Below, piece by piece: positions 36,754 through 46,279 of a DNA stretch of 64,000 nucleotides. The translations under genes and the position numbers were made by a program. How positions within the stretch are numbered: position 1 is the first letter of the stretch; each line of letters begins with the position of its first letter. The notes under the pieces were generated by a model, which was not told the origin of the DNA, made no database searches, and was given only the letters and a program-made list of their open reading frames with translations. The stretch is from Tidjanibacter sp. (GTDB lineage Bacteria; Bacteroidota; Bacteroidia; Bacteroidales; Rikenellaceae): positions 59,552 to 123,551 of the forward strand of contig JAGBFH010000008.1 in assembly GCA_017936605.1 (NCBI GenBank). Direction: 5' to 3'.

Positions 36754-37559
36754 AGTCGGTAGATTTTTTCGTAGAGTGCGATGGTCTGTCGTGCGGCAAG
36801 CGTGTCGTGGGCCCTCAAGATGGATGCGCCCCTTTCGAGGCAGGCCCAATGGAGGGCTGTTGTGGCCTCGAGTGCGTCATCGGGCGAGATGTCCAAGGCG
36901 CGACACATAAAACTCTTGCGCGAGATGCCCGCCAACACAGGGTAGCCCAGTGAGGCTATGCGCTCCAGTGAGGCTATCAGCGCAAAGTTCTGCTCCTCGG
37001 TCTTGGCAAAGCCTATGCCCGGGTCGAGGATTATCTCCCCAACGCCCTGAGCCCTGAGGATGTCGGCACGGCGGGCAAGGTGATCTCTCACCTCCTCCAC
37101 CACATCGCCGTAGGCCGTAAGGCTCTGCATTGTACGGGGTGTGCCCCTCGAGTGCATCACAACCATTGGAGCGGCGTGGTAGGCCACCACCTCGGCCATC
37201 CGCTGGTCGCGTTCGCCACCGCTTATATCGTTGATTATCACATTGCCAAATCTCTCCAGCACCGCCGCTGCAATCTCACTGCGGAAGGTGTCAATCGAGA
37301 TGGTCACATCGGGTGACACACCTCTGACCTCCTCGGCACCGAGAAGCACCCTTTGACGCTCCTCCTCGGGAGCCACATCCGCAGCCCCGGGGCGGGTCGA
37401 GTAGCCGCCTATGTCAATGATGTCGGCACCCTCACGCATCATCTGCTCCACACGCGAGCGTATAGCCTCCCCCTGCTCCACCCTACTTGCGGCAAAGAAG
37501 GAGTCGGGAGTGATGTTGAGAATAGACATCACCTTGCGATGGGCACTTACTATCTTCAT
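36750..37559 (-). CDS. folP: Dihydropteroate synthase
   Basis: A 269-residue TIM-barrel enzyme that joins p-aminobenzoate and the pterin diphosphate in folate synthesis. Motifs: MSILNITPDSFF, GADIIDIGGYSTRPGA and INDISGG, with EIILDPGIGFAKTEEQNF and GISRKSFM. It overlaps coaE upstream and lolD downstream by 4 nt each, so it is embedded in the operon. It is the sulfonamide target; nothing suggests a resistance variant. Confidence 0.96.
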   Translation of the reverse strand: MKIVSAHRKVMSILNITPDSFFAASRVEQGEAIRSRVEQMMREGADIIDIGGYSTRPGAADVAPEEERQRVLLGAEEVRGVSPDVTISIDTFRSEIAAAVLERFGNVIINDISGGERDQRMAEVVAYHAAPMVVMHSRGTPRTMQSLTAYGDVVEEVRDHLARRADILRAQGVGEIILDPGIGFAKTEEQNFALIASLERIASLGYPVLAGISRKSFMCRALDISPDDALEATTALHWACLERGASILRAHDTLAARQTIALYEKIYRL

Positions 37560-38143
37560 TTTTTGATTGCTCTTATTCGTCTATCCAGTTGCTCGGCAAT
37601 GGGCCCCAAGTCCCTGCCGTCGGCCTCTACCACCACATCGGCCCTCAGGCGCATCTCTGAGGCGGGCATCTGGCGAGCTATGCGCTCGGCCACCTGCTCG
37701 GGGGCAAGGCCATCACGCCTGACACACCTCTGGATTCTCATCTCCAACGGAGCATCCACCACAACGGCCAAGTCGTAGTGGCCCACCAGAGGCGATGTGA
37801 AGAGCAGAGCGCTCTCCAGAATCACATAGTCGCCCTGCTGACTCTCGGTCCACTCCTCGAAGTCGGCCACCACACGCGGGTGGACTATGGCGTTGAGCCT
37901 CTCCAGAACGGCGGGGTCACCAAAGGCCAGCGAGGCGATATGGGGGCGGTTGAGCCCCTCGGGGGTGTAGGCTTCGGGGCCAAAGAGCCCAACGAGCCTC
38001 TCGCGCACCACCTCGTCGTGGTTCATAATCTGCTTGGCCCTCTGGTCGGAGTCATAGATGGGCGCACCCGAAACAGCCGCAAGTGCCCTGCAAAAGGTGC
38101 TCTTGCCGCTACCGATGCCTCCTGTTATGGCCACGCGCTTCAT
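37556..38143 (-). CDS. coaE: Dephospho-CoA kinase
   Basis: A 195-residue P-loop kinase for the last step of coenzyme A synthesis. Walker A is GGIGSGKST near residue 8; the DSD motif (IYDSDQRAK) and the lid region with Arg residues follow. Length is normal. It overlaps folP by 4 nt and follows the YbbR gene by 28 nt, an order typical for Bacteroidetes. Confidence 0.95.
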   Translation of the reverse strand: MKRVAITGGIGSGKSTFCRALAAVSGAPIYDSDQRAKQIMNHDEVVRERLVGLFGPEAYTPEGLNRPHIASLAFGDPAVLERLNAIVHPRVVADFEEWTESQQGDYVILESALLFTSPLVGHYDLAVVVDAPLEMRIQRCVRRDGLAPEQVAERIARQMPASEMRLRADVVVEADGRDLGPIAEQLDRRIRAIKK

Positions 38144-38171
38144 ACTCTCCGCTCTCTCCTTCCCCGGAAGT

Positions 38172-38579
38172 TTAGTCCTCCAAATTGATGTATGGCATTG
38201 TGCTGACCGAGATAATCTTCAGGTTGGCATTGCGCACCGCAATGGCGTTCTGCAACGACTCGCTGGTGACCTGATAGGTGTTCGACACCCCCTCGACGGG
38301 GCGCATATCGAGGTCCGTGCGGCGCAGCTTCACCTTCTTGCGCTTGAAGTAGCGAGCCGAAATAATGTTGTGGCCCGTACCCTCCACCACACAGGTAACC
38401 CTGTGGCGCTCGCCCTCGACCACAACCGAGAAGGGGACCTCGGCGGTGTAGGTGTAGGAGAGTTTGCCACTATACCAGAAGATGAACGAGAGGAAGAGTG
38501 CAACGAGGAATGCGGGCGTGATGCGCTGACGCAGCCAACCGGCAATCTCCTTTCCTCGTGTGATGATTTGTTGTGTCAT
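38172..38579 (-). CDS. Single-domain YbbR-like protein
   Basis: A 135-residue protein with one N-terminal transmembrane helix (ITPAFLVALFLSFIFWYSGK) followed by an extracytoplasmic beta domain (YTAEVPFSVVVEG...). This is the layout of YbbR/CdaR-like proteins, which in Bacteroidetes lie next to coaE, but those usually run to 300 residues or more with several repeats. Here only one remains. In Firmicutes CdaR regulates a diadenylate cyclase; whether this one does is unknown. Confidence 0.7.
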   Translation of the reverse strand: MTQQIITRGKEIAGWLRQRITPAFLVALFLSFIFWYSGKLSYTYTAEVPFSVVVEGERHRVTCVVEGTGHNIISARYFKRKKVKLRRTDLDMRPVEGVSNTYQVTSESLQNAIAVRNANLKIISVSTMPYINLED

Positions 38580-38602
38580 ATAGCGTTTGTAGTTTATTCC
38601 GT

Positions 38603-39199
38603 TTAGAGTTGTTTTAGGGCCAGACGGATGAGCACCTCCACATCTGCTGTGGGGTTATCCTTGAGTATCTTTTTGACAGTTTTTTCGCTTGCGGCCTTAC
38701 CGAAACCGAGCATCGTAAGAGCCTGTACTGCCTCTGAGCAGGCCTCCGTCGAGGAGTTCATATTCTCCAGCACATCGCGCTGTGCGGCCACAGCGCCCAC
38801 GCCCATCACCTTGTCCTTAATCTCCACAATAATCTTCTGGGCCGTCTTGAGCCCCAGGCCCTTGACATTCTTCAGCAGAACGGCATTCTCGGTGGAGATG
38901 ATGTTGGAGAGCTCCGCGGGGGTGTAGGTCGAGAGGATGACACGCGCCGTGCCACCGCCCACACCCGACACACCAATCAGCAGTCTAAAGATGTCCCTCT
39001 CGGTGCGGTCGGCAAAGCCATAGAGCGTCTCGCTATCCTCGCGAAGAATGTGATGCACATATACAAGTGCCTCCTCCCTGCCCTCGAGCTGGGAGTAGGT
39101 CTGGAGGGAGATTGTCACAATGTAACCCACGCCGCCACACTCAATGACTGCATAGGTGGGCGTCAGTTCCGCCACAAGTCCTCTTAGGTAATCGTACAT
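38603..39199 (-). CDS. ruvA: Holliday junction branch-migration protein RuvA
   Basis: A 198-residue RuvA: OB-fold N-terminus (MYDYLRGLVAELTPTYAVIE), two HhH motifs (LLIGVSGVGGGTARVILS, LKNVKGLGLKTAQKIIVEI) and the C-terminal RuvB-binding helix bundle. It binds four-way junctions as a tetramer and recruits RuvB. It heads the seven-gene operon that runs to trmN6. Confidence 0.97.
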   Translation of the reverse strand: MYDYLRGLVAELTPTYAVIECGGVGYIVTISLQTYSQLEGREEALVYVHHILREDSETLYGFADRTERDIFRLLIGVSGVGGGTARVILSTYTPAELSNIISTENAVLLKNVKGLGLKTAQKIIVEIKDKVMGVGAVAAQRDVLENMNSSTEACSEAVQALTMLGFGKAASEKTVKKILKDNPTADVEVLIRLALKQL

Positions 39200-39277
39200 A
39201 TTGAGTCTAAAACCTGTTTTTGATGTACAAAAATAATAAAAAGAGGTGAGATGGCGTTCGTTTCCTACGAAAATTTG

Positions 39278-39285
39278 TATATTTG
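39278..39285 (+). promoter_or_regulatory. -7 element of the Skp-like gene
   Basis: TATATTTG, 43 nt before the ATG at 39,329; its position inside the longer frame (from 39,251) rules out that earlier start. Confidence 0.6.
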
Positions 39286-39328
39286 TGGCTTAGAAATACA
39301 AAATAAAAAATTAACCATAGAAAACACA

Positions 39329-39952
39329 ATGAAAAAAATTCTCATCGCAGCCATCGCCCTTGCTCTGGGTTTTGCTGCTTGTAACAACGAAAACAAACCT
39401 GTAGAGGCGGCCACCGGCGCAGACAGCATCGCTACCACCGGCAAAATCGCCTACTTCTACATCGACCAGGTTGTTGATGCCTACCAGTTTGCAAAAGACA
39501 AACAGGCCGAGTTCCAGAAAAAATATGACGATGCAACCAAGAAACTCGCCAACACCGAGAAGAGCATCCAGCGCGACCAGACCAACCTCCAGAAGAAAGC
39601 CAACGAGCTCCAGGAGAAGGTGAACAAAGTGCTCATCACCCAGGCTAACGCACAGGCTGAGATGGAGAAACTCGCTGCCGAGGAGCAGAAAATCAACAAA
39701 CGCATCGCCAACTACCAGACCGAGGCACAGAAGGTAAGCGCTCAGCTCGCCGAGGAGGAGATGGTCATGACAAACCAGATTATGCACAACATCACCGAGT
39801 TTGTGAAGGGTCTGAATACCGACTACCAGTTTGACATCATCCTTCAGAGCTCCACCGTGGGCGGCCCCATCATCAACGCCAACCCCGCACTCGACCTGAC
39901 GGCTGTTATCATCAAAGGTCTCAACGAGGCATATACCCCCGAGAGCAAATAG
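39329..39952 (+). CDS. OmpH/Skp-family periplasmic chaperone-like lipoprotein
   Basis: A 207-residue protein with lipoprotein signal MKKILIAAIALALGFAAC. A short strand IAYFYIDQVVDAYQ precedes a long coiled coil (about 55-150, rich in Lys, Gln, Glu) and a final beta part (DIILQSSTVGGPIINANPAL), which is the Skp/OmpH layout. Skp holds unfolded outer-membrane proteins in the periplasm. Here it is lipid-anchored, seen in Bacteroidetes members. Single-gene unit with own promoter and terminator. Confidence 0.87.
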   Translation: MKKILIAAIALALGFAACNNENKPVEAATGADSIATTGKIAYFYIDQVVDAYQFAKDKQAEFQKKYDDATKKLANTEKSIQRDQTNLQKKANELQEKVNKVLITQANAQAEMEKLAAEEQKINKRIANYQTEAQKVSAQLAEEEMVMTNQIMHNITEFVKGLNTDYQFDIILQSSTVGGPIINANPALDLTAVIIKGLNEAYTPESK

Positions 39953-39997
39953 GCTATTAGCTGAAAGCTGAAAACTGAAAGCTGAAAACTAAAAACC

Positions 39998-40040
39998 AAA
40001 CCAAAGGCGACTACCCAAGTTGGGTGGTCGCCTTTGGTTT
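39998..40040 (+). terminator. Terminator of the Skp-like gene
   Basis: 21-bp stem with one G-U pair (AAACCAAAGGCGAC...), minimal loop. Preceded by repeats AAAACTGAAAGCTG (39,960-39,990). Confidence 0.8.
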
Positions 40041-40095
40041 AAGCCCGTTTGGGGAGAAAAAATGGCGATAATTTTGTTTTAATAATAATAAGGTA

Positions 40096-40103
40096 TACTT
40101 TTG
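40096..40103 (+). promoter_or_regulatory. -7 element of the nucleotidyltransferase gene
   Basis: TACTTTTG fits TAnnTTTG and lies 45 nt before the ATG at 40,149, which excludes the earlier ATG at 40,101. Confidence 0.5.
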
Positions 40104-40148
40104 CACCCAAACATTACACACAAACCACAATTATTTTTTTTGAAGACT

Positions 40149-41066
40149 ATGAGCAAACCGACACTTCTTGTTCTGGCCGCAGGTATGGCTTCGCGCTACG
40201 GCTCCCTCAAACAGATGGACGGCGTGGGCCCCGCAGGTGAGGCTATCATCGACTACTCCATCTATGATGCAGTGCGCGCCGGCTTCGGCAAGGTCGTTTT
40301 CGTCATCCGCAGCACCTTTGCCGACTCCTTCAAGGCAGCCTTCCCTGCCTCGCGTTTCGGCGGCAAAATAGAGGTCGAGTTCGTCTATCAGGAGCTCGAC
40401 AAACTCCCCAAAGGATTCCAAGCACCCGCCGAAAGGGTGAAACCCTGGGGCACCAACCACGCAATTATGATGGGTGCAGAGGTCATCAATGAGCCCTTTG
40501 CAGTCATCAATGCCGACGACTTCTACGGTCGTGAGGCATTCCAGACTATGGCCGACTACCTGCGTGGCATCGGCCCCGAGGAGAGGGGCAACTACTGTAT
40601 GGTGGGCTACAAACTCGCCAACACCCTCAGCGACTTCGGCACCGTGTCGAGGGGCGAGTGCGTGGTTGACGAGAAGGGCAACCTCAAGGGTATGACCGAG
40701 CGCCTGGGCATCAAACGCCTCGAGAGCGGCAAGGTTGTCTATGAGGAGATGGGCCATCAGGTGGAGATTGCACCCGACACCACCGTGTCGATGAATATGT
40801 TTGGCTTCACCCCCGACTACCTCACCCACAGCGAGCGCCTCTTTGTGGACTTCCTCTCCAAGCCCGAGACGATGGCCAACCTCAAGAGCGAATTCTATAT
40901 CGCCTATGCTGTGAACGACCTCATCAACTCCGGCGAGGCCACTATGAAGGTTCTCACCTGCAACTCGCAGTGGTTTGGCGTGACCTACAAGGAGGACAAG
41001 CCCGATGTGGAGGCCAAAATCAGGGCCCTCATCCGTCAGGGCGAATACCCCGCAAAACTCTGGTAG
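40149..41066 (+). CDS. Sugar-phosphate nucleotidyltransferase-like protein
   Basis: A 305-residue protein of the NTP-transferase (RmlA-like) fold. The nucleotide-binding loop LVLAAGMASRYGSLKQMDGV is at the N-terminus, the metal-binding acidic pair in FAVINADDFYGREAF. It probably makes or senses a nucleotide sugar, but the substrate is unknown and there are no glycan genes adjacent. Single-gene unit. Confidence 0.82.
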   Translation: MSKPTLLVLAAGMASRYGSLKQMDGVGPAGEAIIDYSIYDAVRAGFGKVVFVIRSTFADSFKAAFPASRFGGKIEVEFVYQELDKLPKGFQAPAERVKPWGTNHAIMMGAEVINEPFAVINADDFYGREAFQTMADYLRGIGPEERGNYCMVGYKLANTLSDFGTVSRGECVVDEKGNLKGMTERLGIKRLESGKVVYEEMGHQVEIAPDTTVSMNMFGFTPDYLTHSERLFVDFLSKPETMANLKSEFYIAYAVNDLINSGEATMKVLTCNSQWFGVTYKEDKPDVEAKIRALIRQGEYPAKLW

Positions 41067-41081
41067 AGCGACAATACATTT

Positions 41082-41124
41082 CCACAAAAAAGCCCCGCAG
41101 ATAATCTGTGGGGCTTTTTTGTGG
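41082..41124 (+). terminator. Terminator of the nucleotidyltransferase gene
   Basis: 19-bp stem with one G-U pair (CCACAAAAAAGCCCCGCAG) and 5-nt loop. Confidence 0.85.
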
Positions 41125-41520
41125 AAAATTGAAAGTTATCAGCGGTCAGCAGTCAGCCTTGTTCGCGGGTATTAATTTTAATACCTGTGAACTATTATTA
41201 AATGGCCGAAAGGGCCGAAAGGGCTAAAAGGGCTAAAAGGGCTAAAAGGGCCTTAAGGACCTATGGGGCTTATGGGGCTTATAAGTCTTATAGGCCCTAT
41301 ATAACGGTTGACGATAGACGGTCGACAGCTGGCGGTTGACAGACCTCTCCCGGGCTTCGCCCACCCTCCCCTAACTTAGGGGAGGGAAAAAGGACCTAAA
41401 TTCACTAAATTCCCTAAAGCCCCTAAATTCCTTAAATTCCTTAAAGTCCTTAAGGACATTAAGGACCTTAAAGACTTAGGTCGGTCGACGGTAGACGGTA
41501 GACAATAAAAACGATTTATG
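41125..41520. repeat. Repeat-filled spacer, part one
   Basis: Contains CAGCGGTCAGCAGTCAGCC, an uninterrupted copy of the palindrome GTATTAATTTTAATAC (41,168-41,183), AAGGGCTAAA 10-mers, a REP-like element in reverse orientation at 41,339-41,388, TTCCTTAAA units and GGTCGACGGTAGACGG. No gene is seen. Confidence 0.8.
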
Positions 41521-41951
41521 CGGAGGAAATTTTGTACCAAGCAAAAAGGCGAGTCCGCAGGCGCCAACGGGCGCAACGAATTAGGGTGGTACTCCCAAAC
41601 CCCCTTCCCTTGAAAGATAAAAGTCGTAGAACGGAGGGATTTTTGTGCCAAACAAAGGAGCGGACTCCGCAGGCGCCAACGGGCGCAACGAATGATGGTG
41701 GTGCTACCCACCGCCACTACTTTGAAAGATAAAAGTCGTAGAACGGAGGGCTTTTTGTGCCAAACAAAGGAGCGGACTCCGCAGGCGCCAACGGGCGCAA
41801 CGAATTAGGGTGGTACTCCCAAACCCCATTCCCTTGAAAGATAAAAGTCGTAGAACGGAGGGATTTTTGTGCCAAACAAAGGAGCGGACTCCGCAGCCTA
41901 CAGGGCGTAGGTGAGGAAGTCCGCTCTCTGAAGTTTGGTGCAAAAAGCACC
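41521..41951. repeat. Tandem array of about 112-bp repeats ending in a long hairpin
   Basis: Four units start at 41,521, 41,632, 41,744 and 41,856, each opening with CGGAGG(A/G). Units 1-3 share CCGCAGGCGCCAACGGGCGC and a tail with TTGAAAGATAAAAGTCGTAG; unit 4 instead closes with the right arm of a long hairpin (GTGCCAAAC and GGAGCGGACT pairing with AGTCCGCTC and GTTTGGTGC). Short frames inside are artefacts of the repeat. Confidence 0.85.
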
Positions 41952-41964
41952 CTTTATACGGCTT

Positions 41965-43170
41965 TTAGCCGAGGAAGCACAGCAACATACCCGCCGCCAC
42001 TGCCGAACCAATAACGCCCGACACATTGGGACCCATAGCGTGCATCAGTAGGTAGTTCGAAGGATTGGCCTTCAGACCCTCGCCCTGAGATACGCGTGCT
42101 GCCATAGGTACGGCCGATACACCTGCCGAGCCAATCAGAGGATTGATCTTCTTACCCTCGGGCAGGAAGAGGTTCATCAACTTGGCCAGCAGAACACCAC
42201 CTGCGGTACCGCACGAGAAAGCAACGATACCGAGTGCCAGGATGAACAGAGTACGGAAGTTCAGGAAAGCATCGGCGGTAGCGGTAGCACCCACGGTGAT
42301 ACCGAGGAAGATAACCACGATGTTCATAAGCTCGTTCTGAACGGTCTTGGCCAGACGGTCAACAACGCCGCACTCCTTCATAAGGTTACCGAGCATCAAG
42401 CAGCCAATCAGAGGTGCTGCGCTGGGCAGGATGAGGGCGATGATGAGGGTGATGACGATGGGGAATACAATCTTCTCGGTCTTGGACACCTGACGCAGGG
42501 TGGTCATCTTAATCTGACGCTCCTTCTCGGTAGTGAGGGCCCTCATAATGGGGGGCTGAATCACGGGCACGAGTGCCATATAGGAGTAGGCAGCGATAGC
42601 GATGGGACCCAGCAGCTGGGGAGCCAGCTTGGAGGTGAGGTAGATGGAGGTAGGACCATCGGCACCACCGATGATACCAATCGAACCAGCCTCTGCGGGG
42701 GTGAAGCCCATAGCATAAGCGCCCAGGAAGGTCATAAAGATACCAATCTGTGCAGCAGCACCCATCAGGAAGCTCTTGGGGTTGGCAATCAGTGGACCGA
42801 AGTCGGTCATTGCGCCAACGCCAATGAAGATCAAGCAGGGGTAGATACCACACTTAACACCGAGGTAGAGGTAGTCCAGAAGGCCACCCTTGTCGGCCAA
42901 CTCCTGCCAATGTACATGACCACCCTCGAAGAGCTCCGAGTGGAACATCTCGGCACCAGGAAGGTTGGTAAGAAGCATACCGAAAGCAATGGGAAGCAGC
43001 AGCAGGGGCTCATACTGCTTCTTGATGGCGAGATAGAGGAGGAAGCAAGCAAGTGCGAGCATTACCAGGCACTTCCAGCCGCCGGCCTCAACGAACATCA
43101 TATAGATACCCGAAGTCTCGAGGAACTTACCGACGCTCTCGCCCACGAATGAAGAAAGAAACATATTCAT
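41965..43170 (-). CDS. mmdB: Na+-transporting methylmalonyl-CoA/oxaloacetate decarboxylase, beta subunit
   Basis: A 401-residue polytopic membrane protein of the OadB/MmdB family. It carries out decarboxylation of carboxybiotin coupled to Na+ export. Family blocks include [35 protein letters not shown] and the end [18 protein letters not shown]. The other subunits (biotin carrier, gamma, carboxyltransferase) lie directly upstream on the same strand; methylmalonyl-CoA is the likely substrate given the neighbouring epimerase. A weak terminator-like hairpin and the repeat array follow. Confidence 0.95.
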   Translation of the reverse strand: MNMFLSSFVGESVGKFLETSGIYMMFVEAGGWKCLVMLALACFLLYLAIKKQYEPLLLLPIAFGMLLTNLPGAEMFHSELFEGGHVHWQELADKGGLLDYLYLGVKCGIYPCLIFIGVGAMTDFGPLIANPKSFLMGAAAQIGIFMTFLGAYAMGFTPAEAGSIGIIGGADGPTSIYLTSKLAPQLLGPIAIAAYSYMALVPVIQPPIMRALTTEKERQIKMTTLRQVSKTEKIVFPIVITLIIALILPSAAPLIGCLMLGNLMKECGVVDRLAKTVQNELMNIVVIFLGITVGATATADAFLNFRTLFILALGIVAFSCGTAGGVLLAKLMNLFLPEGKKINPLIGSAGVSAVPMAARVSQGEGLKANPSNYLLMHAMGPNVSGVIGSAVAAGMLLCFLG

Positions 43171-43198
43171 AACTCTCTGTCTATTTTACTATTTCTTT

Positions 43199-43651
43199 TT
43201 AGCCCAGAATAATCAGAGCGTCGCCCTCCTGTACATTCGCACCCTTGGCAACACATACCTCTTTGACAACACCTGCGCGGTCGGCCGAGATGTTGTTCTC
43301 CATCTTCATAGCCTCAAGAACGGCTACGGTCTGGCCAACAGCCACGCTGTCACCAACGGCTACATTGATAGCCAGAACGGTGCCGGGCAGTGGCGAAGTG
43401 ATCTTAGCACCACCGGCCGAAGCGGCCTTGGGAGCAGCTGCTGCGGGAGCGGGAGCTGCGGTGGGAGCGGTTGCGCTATAGGTAGCCTTCGATACCTGGG
43501 GTTTGCTGGTGGGCATAGGTTTAACACCGTCCACCTCAACGATATACTCGGTGCCATTGACGATTACGCGAGCAGTCTTGGAGTTGTGATCGAGCTTATC
43601 GAGCTGCACTTTGTACTCGTTGTCGTTGATTTTCAAGTTATAGTTTTTCAT
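43199..43651 (-). CDS. mmdC: Biotin carrier subunit of the methylmalonyl-CoA decarboxylase
   Basis: A 150-residue biotinyl-domain protein. The biotin-accepting Lys116 is in VLEAMKMENN; an Ala/Pro-rich linker (about 58-80) joins the N-terminal part to the biotinyl domain (about 82-150). It shuttles CO2 from the carboxyltransferase to the membrane beta subunit. It sits between the gamma and beta subunit genes with gaps of 31 and 28 nt. Confidence 0.94.
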   Translation of the reverse strand: MKNYNLKINDNEYKVQLDKLDHNSKTARVIVNGTEYIVEVDGVKPMPTSKPQVSKATYSATAPTAAPAPAAAAPKAASAGGAKITSPLPGTVLAINVAVGDSVAVGQTVAVLEAMKMENNISADRAGVVKEVCVAKGANVQEGDALIILG

Positions 43652-43682
43652 CTCTTTTTACTTGTCTTAACTAATAAATGAT

Positions 43683-44036
43683 TTATTTGTGTTCGGGAAG
43701 ACGGGTTAAACCGTGAATCTTGGAGTTCCAGGGCGAGTAGGCACGCTTGATGGTCTGGATGGTCAATACCTCCGACTCCCTGTCGTGCTCCTCACCGGCG
43801 GCCAAGCGAATAGCCATAGCGATAGCAGCAACCTCCTCGGCAGAAACCATACCAGGAAGGACAACCTCTGTGGGCGCTGCCTCACCTTTGTCGGCGCTCT
43901 TCTTGGCTACTTTCTGTTTGTGTTTAGCTGCAAAGGCCACACCAAACAGGCGAATGATGAAAATCAAAAGCACCAGGGTAATAGCCACCAGCGAAAAGCC
44001 AATAAGAGTAATCCACAAAATTTGTGACCAATTCAT
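43683..44036 (-). CDS. OadG-family small membrane subunit of the decarboxylase
   Basis: A 117-residue protein with one N-terminal transmembrane helix (WITLIGFSLVAITLVLLIFI) and a charged cytoplasmic part. It matches the OadG/MmdD gamma-delta subunits, which hold the complex together. The context between carboxyltransferase and biotin carrier supports the call more than the sequence itself. Confidence 0.85.
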   Translation of the reverse strand: MNWSQILWITLIGFSLVAITLVLLIFIIRLFGVAFAAKHKQKVAKKSADKGEAAPTEVVLPGMVSAEEVAAIAMAIRLAAGEEHDRESEVLTIQTIKRAYSPWNSKIHGLTRLPEHK

Positions 44037-44065
44037 ATTGTTTCGTTTTTAATGGTTGTTTTCTA

Positions 44066-45628
44066 CTACAAAGGAATATTGCCGTGCTTCTTCGCGGGGT
44101 TAACAAGGCGTTTGGTAGCCAAGCTCTGAAGAGCCCTGATTACGCGGAAGCGGGTGTTGCGAGGCTCGATAACATCGTCGATGTAGCCGTAGCGTGCAGC
44201 ACGGTAGGGGTTCGAGAACTTGTCTTTGTACTCCTGCTCCTTCTCGGCGATGAGGGCAGCGCGAGCCTCGGGAGTCTCGGCAGCCTTGATCTCCTTGGCG
44301 CAAAGTACCTCAACAGCACCACTTGCACCCATAACTGCAATCTCTGCGCAGGGCCAAGCGTAGTTGATATCGCCGCGGATGTGCTTCGAGCTCATCACGA
44401 TATAGGCACCACCGTAGGCCTTGCGGAGGGTAACGGTAACCTTGGCAACGGTAGCCTCGCAGTAGGCGTAGAGGAGTTTTGCACCGTGGTCGATAACACC
44501 ACCGTACTCCTGACCGGTACCGGGCAAGAAGCCGGGAACATCCACGAAGGTAACGATAGGAATATTGAAAGCGTCGCAGAAGCGAACGAACCTTGCAGCC
44601 TTGCACGAAGCCTTAATGTCGAGCACACCTGCCATAAACTTGGGCTGGTTGGCGATGATACCTACGCTCTGGCCGTTGAACCTTGCAAAGCCGGTGATGA
44701 TGTTGCGAGCATAGGCAGCCTGCGACTCCAGGAACTCACCATTATCCACAACAGCGTGGATAACCTCATACATATCGTAAGCCTTGTTGGGGTTGTCGGG
44801 AATAATCTCGTTGAGCGAATCCTCCAGACGGTCGATGGGGTCCGAGCATGCAACAACGGGGGTATCCTCCATATTGTTCTGGGGAATGTAGCTGATGAGC
44901 TGACGAGTGATGTTGATAGCCTCCTCCTCGGTGTCAACTGCAAAGTGGGTAACACCCGACTTCGAGGCGTGTACGCTTGCGCCACCGAGCTGCTCCTGGG
45001 TTACATCCTCGCCTACAACGGTCTTCACAACCTTGGGACCGGTGAGGAACATATAGCTGGTGTCCTTCTTCATAATGACGAAGTCGGTCAGCGCGGGCGA
45101 ATATACTGCGCCACCTGCACAAGGACCAAGAATCAGCGAAATCTGGGGAATAACACCACTCGACATTACATTGCGCTGGAAAATCTCAGCATAACCTGCC
45201 AGAGCGTTCACACCCTCCTGGATACGAGCACCACCCGAGTCGTTCAGGCCGATAACGGGAGCACCATTGCGCATAGCCATATCCATAATCTTGCAGATCT
45301 TCTCTGCCATAGTGAGCGACAAGGAGCCAGCCGAAACGGTGAAGTCCTGTGCGAAAACATAAACCAAGCGGCCGTCTACGGTACCGTAACCGGTAACAAC
45401 ACCATCACCAAGGGTGTGGCTCTTCTCCATACCGAAATCTACGCAACGGTGGGTAACAAACATATCGAACTCCTCGAAGCTGCCCTCATCCAAGAGCATT
45501 GCAAGCCTCTCGCGAGCGGTATATTTACCCTTCTCGTGCTGGGCGTCGATGCGTTTCTGACCGCCACCCATCTTTGCCTCCTCGCGCAACTCAATCAGCT
45601 GTGCGATCTTATTCTGAATCTCACTCAT
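44066..45628 (-). CDS. mmdA: Methylmalonyl-CoA carboxyltransferase, decarboxylase alpha subunit
   Basis: A 520-residue acyl-CoA carboxylase beta-type carboxyltransferase with two crotonase-fold halves. Marks include [50 protein letters not shown], and [17 protein letters not shown] with the CoA-binding part [16 protein letters not shown]. It transfers the carboxyl group from (S)-methylmalonyl-CoA to biotin, giving propionyl-CoA. First of four contiguous subunit genes; propionyl-CoA carboxylase is the alternative reading but is made unlikely by the beta subunit. Confidence 0.94.
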   Translation of the reverse strand: MSEIQNKIAQLIELREEAKMGGGQKRIDAQHEKGKYTARERLAMLLDEGSFEEFDMFVTHRCVDFGMEKSHTLGDGVVTGYGTVDGRLVYVFAQDFTVSAGSLSLTMAEKICKIMDMAMRNGAPVIGLNDSGGARIQEGVNALAGYAEIFQRNVMSSGVIPQISLILGPCAGGAVYSPALTDFVIMKKDTSYMFLTGPKVVKTVVGEDVTQEQLGGASVHASKSGVTHFAVDTEEEAINITRQLISYIPQNNMEDTPVVACSDPIDRLEDSLNEIIPDNPNKAYDMYEVIHAVVDNGEFLESQAAYARNIITGFARFNGQSVGIIANQPKFMAGVLDIKASCKAARFVRFCDAFNIPIVTFVDVPGFLPGTGQEYGGVIDHGAKLLYAYCEATVAKVTVTLRKAYGGAYIVMSSKHIRGDINYAWPCAEIAVMGASGAVEVLCAKEIKAAETPEARAALIAEKEQEYKDKFSNPYRAARYGYIDDVIEPRNTRFRVIRALQSLATKRLVNPAKKHGNIPL

Positions 45629-45666
45629 AATTTTTTTGTTAAATTACTTTTATGTGTTTAGTTGTT

Positions 45667-46172
45667 GTCTAAAGTTTTTAGTTCTTCGGAAGGGTTTGCG
45701 TTGGGCACCACCAAAAAATTATGAGTGAGTTTCGCTAACGCTCACCTCAGGTGTTACCCTCCTCCTAAATCCCCCTCCTGTGAGGGGGACTTGGTCAAGC
45801 TTCGCTTGATAAATCCTTCTAAAGAACCTCCTGCGTCTAAAGTTTTTAGCTCTTCGGAAGGGTTTGCGTTGGGCACCACCAAAAAATTATGAGTGAGTTT
45901 CGCTAACGCTCACCTCAGGTGTTACCCTCCTCCTAAATCCCCCTCCTCAAGAGGGGGACTTGGTCAAGCTGCGCTTGATAAATCCTTCTAAAGAACCTCC
46001 TGCGTCTAAAGTTTTTAGCTCTTCGGAAGGGTTTGCGTTGGGCACCACCAAAAAATTATGAGTGAGTTTCGCTAATGCTCACCTCAGGTGTTACCCACCC
46101 CCTAAATCCCCCTCCTCAAGAGGGGGACTTGGTCAAGCTGCGCTTGATAAATCCTTCTAAAGAACCTCCTGT
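45667..46172. repeat. Triplicated direct repeat of about 168 bp
   Basis: Three nearly identical units start at 45,667, 45,835 and 46,004, each beginning GTCTAAAGTTTTTAG and containing TTCGGAAGGGTTTGCG, a GAGTTTCGCTAACGCTC hairpin, a CCCCCTC...GAGGGGG hairpin and CAAGC-TTCG-CTTG. Differences are only a few bases. No gene is seen; it separates the epimerase from mmdA. Confidence 0.9.
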
Positions 46173-46279
46173 GCCTAAAGTGTCAGAGTGTCAAGAAAGA
46201 GAGTTTAGGGACCTTAAAGACCTTAAGGACCTTAAAGCCCCTCTCTCAATTTTGAATTTTGAATTTTGAATTCAAAAGA
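46173..46279. repeat. Short 10-mer repeats before the epimerase 3' end
   Basis: CCTTAAAGA/CCTTAAGGA units at 46,208-46,240 and TTTTGAATTTTGAATTC units at 46,250-46,272. No gene. Confidence 0.7.

Noticed and set aside
41376..41950. Several 77-114-codon frames with shared LRSTTFIFQ segments
   Set aside because: They are translations of the 112-bp tandem repeat, without a promoter or start context; probably not proteins.
44024..45661. 545-codon open frame antisense to mmdA
   Set aside because: No motifs, and it covers a clearly functional carboxyltransferase gene.
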